Part shown: positions 7,574-12,235 of the stretch, in pieces | Numbering within the stretch: position 1 is the first letter of the stretch | Layout: each line of letters starts with the position of its first letter | Assembly (NCBI GenBank): GCA_947462865.1 | Contig: CANHRW010000040.1 | Coordinates: forward strand, 1 to 12,235 | From: Bacteroidota bacterium | GTDB lineage: Bacteria; Bacteroidota; Bacteroidia; UKL13-3 | Length of the DNA: 12,235 nt | Reading direction: 5' to 3' | Translations under genes and position numbers: made by a program | Notes under the pieces: generated by a model | The model's input: only the letters and a program-made list of their open reading frames with translations | Database searches by the model: none | Told to the model about the DNA's origin: nothing

Positions 7574-8728
7574 ATGAAAAAACTTTCAATTAGCTTCAAT
7601 TATTCATTGTCTTTTCTATTGTTGATTTACTTAGTGAGTTGTCATTCAGGCAACAAAGAAACCATTGCTGAATCAACAGAAAATACCAATGAACACTTCA
7701 TACAACTAGATTCTGCGCAACTTAAAAATATTGATTTAAAAACCACATCAGCTCAATTCAAAGAACTTTCTTCAAGATTTAAAGTAAATGGATCTATAGA
7801 TGTACCTCCTCAAAATATGGTTTCTGTGAGTATGCCTTTAGGAGGTTACTTAAAATCAACCCAGTTGTTGCCGGGTATGCATATTAAGAAAGGTGAAGTA
7901 ATTGCTGAAATGGAGGATCAACAGTATATTCAATTGCAACAAGATTTCTTAATAGCCCAATCAAAATTAAACTTATTGGAATTAGATTTTCAAAGACAAC
8001 AAGCCTTGAACCAAAGTAAAGCCACCAGCGATAAAGTTTTTCAAATTGCAAAGAATGATTTCGAAAGTCAGAAAATTATTTGTCAATCCTTGTCGGAAAA
8101 ATTAAAATTGCTAGGAATCAATCCATTCAAATTAACTGCCGAAACGCTTTCAAAAAGTATTTTTTTAAAGTCGCCAATTGACGGTTTTGTTTCAAAAGTG
8201 AATGTAAATATAGGCAAATATATATCACCCACTGAAGTACTATTTGAGCTGGTAAATCCTACAGATATACACTTGAGTTTAAATGTGTTTGAATCAGATT
8301 TGTCAAATGTATTTATAGGGCAAAAAGTTTATGCTTATACCAACAACAATCCCAATAAGCGGTATTTGTGTGAGGTCATACTGATTGGTAAAGATTTAAG
8401 TAGTGAACGTTATTCAACCGTGCATTGTCACTTTGAAGAATACGATAAAATTTTAAGCCCAGGTACCTATATGAATGCTGAAATGCTCACAGCTCCTGTT
8501 CAGTCAATGGTACTACCGGTATCTGCTTTTGTGCAATATGGCAATAAAAATTATGTATTTGTACAAAGAACCGACAACAACTTTGAAATGTTGGAGGTAG
8601 CATTGGGTATTACGGATGCTGATTTTACTGCTTTTAAATTGATGAATACAGAGACCCCCAACTCATTAAAGTTTGTCGTAAATGGAGCCTATAACTTAAT
8701 GATGATTGCTAAAAACAAAGAGGAGTGA
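7574..8728 (+). CDS. czcB: CusB/CzcB-family periplasmic adaptor (membrane fusion protein), lipoprotein
   Basis: 384 residues. The N-terminus is a lipoprotein signal with lipobox L20-V-S-C23, so the mature protein should be tethered to a membrane by a lipidated cysteine. The domain order is that of RND adaptors: first lipoyl half with 'GGYL...PGMHIKKGEVIAEMED' (90-115), a helical hairpin (about 116-180), second lipoyl half 'LKSPIDGFVSKVNVNIGKYI' (198-217), a beta-barrel (about 230-305) and a membrane-proximal domain containing 'VLPVSAFVQYGNKNYVFV' (313-330). It joins the RND pump to the TolC channel and may pass metal to the pump. There is no separate N- or C-terminal metal-binding domain. The start is 3 bases after the pump stop codon, so the two genes are almost certainly co-transcribed. 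The stop codon is 1 base from the stop of the convergent DUF4293 gene. Confidence 0.93.
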   Translation: MKKLSISFNYSLSFLLLIYLVSCHSGNKETIAESTENTNEHFIQLDSAQLKNIDLKTTSAQFKELSSRFKVNGSIDVPPQNMVSVSMPLGGYLKSTQLLPGMHIKKGEVIAEMEDQQYIQLQQDFLIAQSKLNLLELDFQRQQALNQSKATSDKVFQIAKNDFESQKIICQSLSEKLKLLGINPFKLTAETLSKSIFLKSPIDGFVSKVNVNIGKYISPTEVLFELVNPTDIHLSLNVFESDLSNVFIGQKVYAYTNNNPNKRYLCEVILIGKDLSSERYSTVHCHFEEYDKILSPGTYMNAEMLTAPVQSMVLPVSAFVQYGNKNYVFVQRTDNNFEMLEVALGITDADFTAFKLMNTETPNSLKFVVNGAYNLMMIAKNKEE

Positions 8729-8729
8729 T

Positions 8730-9215
8730 TTAGCGAATGCGGTCGGCACTTCTAACCAACTCTTCATCTTTTTTTATCAATGTAATGCTCCTTACAGCTA
8801 AGTAAAAATTAAAAAATAGCAAGGTTAAACCAAACATAGATGGAAGCAAGAGATTTTGAGAGTCAAAAGACGGAATATAAACCATTGTTTTTACTAAGAA
8901 GGTAAGGGTTAAAAAGAATAGACTGCCAAATAACGCCCAACAAATTTTAATTTGCTTAGGTCTGTTTTTATACATGGCAATGGCAGTTGTACTTAGCCCA
9001 ATTGCAATAGATGTAAGCAAGATTAATACCCATTGTAATTTACTTTCTACCAGTTGGCCATTTTCAAAATAATTGAAATAAAACAAATTTATTTTGTACT
9101 CAATGGTCTTCCCATCAGGAATGAGTTGGATATAGTGAATGGTATCTATGCTACACAGTAGCACCAAAATTAAAATAATTATGAAGAGGTAAACGCTTTG
9201 TAATCTTTGTATCAT
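8730..9215 (-). CDS. DUF4293 family four-helix inner-membrane protein
   Basis: 161 residues from the ATG at 9215. The frame can be read three codons further up to a TTG at 9224, but the family typically starts MIQR(L/I)Q, which favours the ATG. Four hydrophobic segments lie at about 8-23, 62-82, 92-113 and 124-143. The C-terminus 'KKDEELVRSADRIR' is the conserved tail of DUF4293, a family I know only from Bacteroidota and whose function is unknown. The polar loop after TM1 ('DTIHYIQLIPDGKTIEYK') is probably periplasmic, and the charged tail cytoplasmic. It follows the GreA/B-like gene on the same strand after 30 bases, suggesting one transcript with it and msrA. The terminal arginine codon is followed by TAA only 1 base from the stop of the adaptor gene on the other strand. 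Confidence 0.88.
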   Translation of the reverse strand: MIQRLQSVYLFIIILILVLLCSIDTIHYIQLIPDGKTIEYKINLFYFNYFENGQLVESKLQWVLILLTSIAIGLSTTAIAMYKNRPKQIKICWALFGSLFFLTLTFLVKTMVYIPSFDSQNLLLPSMFGLTLLFFNFYLAVRSITLIKKDEELVRSADRIR

Positions 9216-9245
9216 AGGCTGCAAATTACTATTTTTTTTAGTTCA

Positions 9246-9710
9246 TTAACCAATAAATTCAATTTGATGGGATTGGCCTAAGAATTGAAATTGACCATTG
9301 ATTTTTAATCCATTCATGAGTTTTCCAATTGGCGATTCAATAGAAATTAAATGAACTTTTCCTTGATTCGAGTCAATTGTGCCGAGTCCAATTGAAATAA
9401 AATAACAGGCGGTTGCGGTTTTAATAAGCGAACCCGAACCAACGTTTTCTTTAGGACTCGTATTTAGTTGCTGTAAAAAAGTCAATTCTTTTTTTGCCAA
9501 TAACAATTGTTTGGCATTCATGTCTCTTTGCAATTGACCCATTGCTCTACCTGTTTCGTATTTATCACCAGCACTGCTTTTTTCTTCTTGATTGGCTGAT
9601 TCTTGTGCATCTTTCATTGCATTTTCTGCATGACGAATTCTTTCGTTCAATGCCAAAATAGCTGTATCTATTAGTTGTTGTTTTAATGCAGAGGCTTCTG
9701 ATGCTAACAT
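9246..9710 (-). CDS. GreA/GreB-like coiled-coil protein of Bacteroidota (often mislabelled 3-oxoacyl-ACP synthase)
   Basis: 154 residues from an ATG. Residues about 5-83 form two antiparallel helices of coiled-coil type, joined by a polar tip 'ESANQEEKSSAGDKYETGRA' (37-56). Residues about 91-154 form a small beta domain with 'LISIESPIGKLMNGLKINGQ' (121-140), which parallels the 'xSPIGxALxGKxxGD' strand-turn of the FKBP-like domain of GreA/GreB. The layout is that of transcript-cleavage factors that enter the RNA polymerase secondary channel. The tip has acidic residues (E42, E43, D49, E52), but the GreA loop 'GDLxENAEY' is only loosely matched ('AGDKYETGR'). From memory, database entries for close relatives carry a 3-oxoacyl-ACP synthase label; nothing of a ketosynthase (no Cys-His-His/Asn active site, far too short) is seen here. 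A role at RNA polymerase is inferred. It lies 14 bases after msrA and 30 before the DUF4293 gene. Confidence 0.8.
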   Translation of the reverse strand: MLASEASALKQQLIDTAILALNERIRHAENAMKDAQESANQEEKSSAGDKYETGRAMGQLQRDMNAKQLLLAKKELTFLQQLNTSPKENVGSGSLIKTATACYFISIGLGTIDSNQGKVHLISIESPIGKLMNGLKINGQFQFLGQSHQIEFIG

Positions 9711-9724
9711 TGTATTAAATTAAA

Positions 9725-10348
9725 TCAGTGTTTTAAAAACTGAGTTTGTGTTTTTTTAAATTTTTCCAATTTTGGTTGGATCACAAATTTACAATATGGT
9801 TGGCTATTGTTACTATTGAAATAATTTTGATGGTAATTTTCTGCCTTATAAAATGGAGCCATTTCGCGAATATTGGTAACTATTGGGTTTGCAAATTTTT
9901 TAGAGGCATTGCGTTCTGTTTTCATTTCGCGAGCTAATTTTAATTCTGTTTCATTGTTGCAAAAAATAACAGATTGGTATTGTGTACCAATGTCATTTCC
10001 TTGCCTATTTGGTGTAGTTGGGTCGTGTATTTCCCAGAAAATAAGTAGTAAATCGTGCAACGAAATGTATTGGGGATCATAAGTAATTTTACAAACTTCT
10101 ATGTGGTTGCTATTGCCTGAACAAACTTCTTCATATGTTGGGTTGATACTTTCCCCGCCTGCATACCCACTCTCTACTTTTACAACACCTCTTACTTGTT
10201 CATAAACTGCTTCTACACACCAGAAACAACCTGCACCAAGTACAATTGTTTGTAAAGTTGATTTTTGTTCTTTTTGCATGGCGATAGCTTTGGTTTGATG
10301 GTTTGTAAGTATTGATAAATGAAACAGGCAGGCTAAAATGATTTTCAT
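9725..10348 (-). CDS. msrA: Peptide methionine-S-sulfoxide reductase MsrA, probably exported
   Basis: 207 residues from the ATG at 10348. The open frame continues 35 codons upstream to 10453, but that extension is not MsrA-like and would run into the divergent porin gene. The enzyme reduces the S epimer of methionine sulfoxide. The family motifs are complete: catalytic 'GCFWC' (40-44, nucleophile Cys41) with E46, 'GYAGG' (61-65), 'HIEV' with E84, 'NDIGTQY' (118-124; D119, Y124), and a C-terminal 'QPYC' whose Cys186 is the probable resolving cysteine. The N-terminus (MKIILACLFHLSIL..., then AIA at 21-23) resembles a signal peptide ending just before a second Met, so the enzyme may be periplasmic and protect envelope proteins from oxidation. 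An alternative start at that Met (10279) would give a cytosolic form of normal length. It is the first gene of a minus-strand run with the GreA/B-like and DUF4293 genes. Confidence 0.95.
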   Translation of the reverse strand: MKIILACLFHLSILTNHQTKAIAMQKEQKSTLQTIVLGAGCFWCVEAVYEQVRGVVKVESGYAGGESINPTYEEVCSGNSNHIEVCKITYDPQYISLHDLLLIFWEIHDPTTPNRQGNDIGTQYQSVIFCNNETELKLAREMKTERNASKKFANPIVTNIREMAPFYKAENYHQNYFNSNNSQPYCKFVIQPKLEKFKKTQTQFLKH

Positions 10349-10369
10349 GTAATAAATAACAGAATTTCT

Positions 10370-10377
10370 TACATTTG
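10370..10377 (+). promoter_or_regulatory. -7 box of a candidate promoter for the porin-like gene
   Basis: TACATTTG matches the Bacteroidota -7 consensus TAnnTTTG exactly and lies in the 57-base gap between msrA and the divergent barrel gene. The predicted start near 10384 gives a leader of about 22 bases before the ATG at 10406. No good TTTG -33 box is found at the usual distance (TTTC at 10343-10346 is the nearest), so the promoter may be weak or need an activator. Confidence 0.5.
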
Positions 10378-10405
10378 GTTTGCACTTAATTTTAAAAATA
10401 CAAAG

Positions 10406-11530
10406 ATGATCAAAATTTTTACAGGGATTATTATGGGTTTGTGCAGTTTTCAATTATTGAATGCACAAGTAACCAATACTGCTGCTATAGATACCAGTTA
10501 TGGCGAAACAGGTGCTAAGCTGAGTATTCATGGTTTCATTGATACGTATTACAATTTTGATTTTAACCAGCCAAGGACTTTACAAACACCTTATCAGGTT
10601 TCTTCGGCTAGACACAATGAACTCAATATTAATTTGGCATATGCTGATTTTAGATTGCATGGAGAAAATTACCGTGCTTCTTTTGTTCCAGCTTTTGGTA
10701 CTTATATGAATGCCAATTATGCCAATGAACCACAAACATTACAAAATCTTTTAGAAGCGAATGCGGGTATTCTGTTACATAAAGAACGTAAGATATGGCT
10801 AGATGTTGGAGTATTGAATTCTCCCATTACCAATGAATCTCCGGTGAGCAAAGATCAGCTTTTGTATTCTCGTTCAATAGGCGCAGAATTTTCTCCCTAT
10901 TTTGTTACAGGTGCTAGGTTGTCATTGCCTCTAGACAATGAGTGGACTTCTAGTTTTTATGTATTGAATGGTTGGCAACAAACCATTGCCCTCAATTCAG
11001 ATAAATCATATGCATTGCAATTTGAATACAGGCCTTCGAAACAGTTATTGGTAGATTTTAATTTGTTTTATGGCAATGCTCAAAATACCAATGCTAGAAA
11101 TGATTTTAGAAACAGAACCTTCATGGATTGTTATTTCATTTATGAAAACATCCAAAAAACGTTAGGTCTGTCTGGCGATATTTATTTGGGTTTTCAAAAT
11201 ACCAAAGATTCATTGAATATTGAACGCCAAGGTAGATGGTACAATGCCAATTTGCAGGGGAAAATTGCCATAGACAAAGAACAGTCGGTTGCTGTTCGTG
11301 TAGAATATTTCAGTGATCCTGATTTAATGGTTGCGAATCTAAATACACGCGCTAACGGATTTGAAGTTTTTGGTTTAACGGGTTCATACCAACTAAAAAA
11401 ATACAAAAACACAGCGTTTAAATTAGAGTTCAAATCGTACCAAGCCAAAGAAGCTATTTTTATAAACGAATTGAATCAGCCAACCAAATATTGCACTCAA
11501 TTGGTAGGCAATTTTGCCATCTGGTTCTAA
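10406..11530 (+). CDS. Porin-like outer-membrane beta-barrel protein (BBP2/OmpL-like family)
   Basis: 374 residues. Signal peptide at 1-20 (MIKIFTGIIMGLCSFQLLNA|Q). The mature protein is built of alternating amphipathic strands and ends in phenylalanine ('GNFAIWF'), the usual signal for insertion by the BAM complex. Features typical of the BBP2 (formerly DUF1597) family are 'IHGFIDTYYNFDFNQP' (41-56), 'HNELNINLAYADFRL' (70-84), 'LLEANAGILL' (115-124), 'WLDVGVLNSPITNESP' (131-146, the 'G.f.s..G.E' region), 'LLYSRSI' and 'VLNGWQQ' (186-192). It should form a passive outer-membrane channel; the solute cannot be deduced. It is divergent from msrA across 57 bases, with a TAnnTTTG box in between, and its TAA directly abuts the TAA of the convergent flavin reductase gene. 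Confidence 0.85.
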   Translation: MIKIFTGIIMGLCSFQLLNAQVTNTAAIDTSYGETGAKLSIHGFIDTYYNFDFNQPRTLQTPYQVSSARHNELNINLAYADFRLHGENYRASFVPAFGTYMNANYANEPQTLQNLLEANAGILLHKERKIWLDVGVLNSPITNESPVSKDQLLYSRSIGAEFSPYFVTGARLSLPLDNEWTSSFYVLNGWQQTIALNSDKSYALQFEYRPSKQLLVDFNLFYGNAQNTNARNDFRNRTFMDCYFIYENIQKTLGLSGDIYLGFQNTKDSLNIERQGRWYNANLQGKIAIDKEQSVAVRVEYFSDPDLMVANLNTRANGFEVFGLTGSYQLKKYKNTAFKLEFKSYQAKEAIFINELNQPTKYCTQLVGNFAIWF

Positions 11531-12160
11531 TTAAATTTGTTGTGGTTTTTGATCAGGTTTGGCATACTTAAAAGTAGCCTCATTGTTTAATGTATAATAG
11601 TTATCTAGGCCGTTCACGCCAATACTATTTGCAATGCTCAAGTTAATGCCATACGATGAAGTAATGCAGTCTTCATTTTTTATTCTGATTTCTTGAACCT
11701 CTCCAATAATTAACTTGGTTTGGTTTGATTGGATAGGAATGATTTCGGCTAGTTTTAACCCTATTTGAATCACCGATTCTGCAACATAAGGAGCTTTGAT
11801 GAGGGTACTGTATTCTGGGGTAAAGCCACAAGCTTCGAATTCTGAAACTAAATACCTTGCTGATGTTTGATGAGCTGCGGCGATTGTAGTTGCATGCACG
11901 TGGTTAATGGTAAATTCTTGAGTGGTTTCAATGTTTATAAAAGTATCTCTATTTACATGCGTTGGACGCATTATAAAACCCATTAGTGCGGGGTCTGCAC
12001 CAATATGCATAACTGAGTTAAAAATGGCCAAATTGGTGGTGTTATTTTTAGAAATACTTCCAATTAAATTGGCAGGTCTGATTCCAGCCAGTGCATTGAT
12101 TAAATTGGTTCGGTATTGCTTTTCAAGTGCAGCGAGTGCTTCTTTTTGAAATGTTTTCAT
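11531..12160 (-). CDS. Flavin reductase family protein (FMN-binding split barrel)
   Basis: 209 residues, ATG start. The pattern is that of the Bacteroidota branch of the flavin-reductase-like/flavoredoxin family: 'GIRPANLIGS' (26-35), 'TNLAIFNSVMHIGADPALMG' (42-61), 'FIMRP' (62-66), 'FTINHV' (83-88), 'AHQTSARY' (96-103), 'SEFEACGF' (106-113), 'LIIGEVQEI' (150-158) and 'GLDNYY' (184-189). Proteins of this type bind FMN in a dimeric split barrel and either reduce free flavin with NAD(P)H or use bound FMN as a redox cofactor. There is no signal peptide, so it is cytosolic. It starts on the base after the stop codon of an upstream SDR gene, suggesting translational coupling and perhaps a shared oxidoreductase pathway. 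The exact substrate is not deducible. Confidence 0.9.
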   Translation of the reverse strand: MKTFQKEALAALEKQYRTNLINALAGIRPANLIGSISKNNTTNLAIFNSVMHIGADPALMGFIMRPTHVNRDTFINIETTQEFTINHVHATTIAAAHQTSARYLVSEFEACGFTPEYSTLIKAPYVAESVIQIGLKLAEIIPIQSNQTKLIIGEVQEIRIKNEDCITSSYGINLSIANSIGVNGLDNYYTLNNEATFKYAKPDQKPQQI

Positions 12161-12235
12161 TTATCGGATACTGCTTAAACCTCCATCTATTGCAATAATT
12201 TGCCCGGTCATCCAATTGTTGTTCATGATTTGGAT
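12161..12235 (-). CDS. Short-chain dehydrogenase/reductase (SDR), C-terminal end only
   Basis: The minus strand encodes 24 residues and a TAA before the window edge, ending 'WMTGQIIAIDGGLSSIR'. The 'W.TGQ.I..DGG' pattern is the conserved C-terminus of classical SDR oxidoreductases, following the substrate-binding helices of the Rossmann fold. The cofactor motif (TGxxxGxG) and catalytic YxxxK lie outside the window, so substrate and activity cannot be judged. Its stop codon (12163-12161) is followed immediately by the ATG of the flavin reductase gene (12160). Confidence 0.85.
   Translation of the reverse strand: MQIMNNNWMTGQIIAIDGGLSSIR

Noticed and set aside
9746..10082. Plus-strand open frames of 63 and 69 codons
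   Set aside because: They are antisense to msrA, whose motifs are complete; no independent support.
10395..10412. Minus-strand CATCTTTG as a -7 box for msrA
   Set aside because: One mismatch to TAnnTTTG, no TTTG/TTG box at the right distance, and it lies inside the start of the porin gene; too weak to list as a feature.
10349..10453. 35-codon N-terminal extension of MsrA
   Set aside because: It is not MsrA-like, crosses the divergent promoter region and overlaps the porin start; the ATG at 10348 gives a plausible signal peptide and normal length.

Overview
The window is AT-rich chromosomal DNA from a member of the Bacteroidota. The evidence is a C-terminal type IX secretion (T9SS) sorting domain, a TonB-dependent receptor of Bacteroidota style, a DUF4293 protein, a metal RND pump fused to its TolC partner, TAnnTTTG-type -7 promoter boxes, and a lack of Shine-Dalgarno sequences before starts. 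The order or genus cannot be fixed from the sequence. I see no rRNA, tRNA, CRISPR, transposase or phage gene, and no non-genic stretch longer than about 90 bases.

Left part (2-2758, + strand): the C-terminal end of a TonB-dependent outer-membrane receptor is followed by a secreted alpha/beta-hydrolase-like protein with a SusE-like domain and a T9SS sorting tail. The hydrolase fold has lost its nucleophile serine and has no histidine after residue 282, so it may be a pseudoenzyme. A strong intrinsic terminator closes this unit.

Middle (2756-8728, + strand): a metal-efflux operon whose promoter borrows the T-tract of that terminator. It encodes a small exported histidine-rich protein, a 1446-residue CzcA-type RND pump with a TolC-like outer-membrane channel in the same reading frame, and a lipoprotein adaptor of the CusB/CzcB family. 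Together these could form a full inner membrane-periplasm-outer membrane exporter from two large genes. The RND-TolC junction reads like an internal signal peptide, which suggests the polypeptide is cut into two proteins. The membrane signature (D401, D407, E414) points to divalent cations such as Zn, Co or Cd rather than Cu/Ag. No metal sensor gene is in view.

Right part: a minus-strand unit (10348 down to 8730) encodes a probably exported methionine sulfoxide reductase A, a GreA/GreB-like coiled-coil protein and a DUF4293 membrane protein. Divergent from it, across 57 bases, is a porin-like outer-membrane barrel (10406-11530, +). Convergent with the barrel, with no base between the stop codons, is a flavin reductase family protein (minus). 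Its ATG directly follows the stop codon of a short-chain dehydrogenase/reductase that runs off the right edge.
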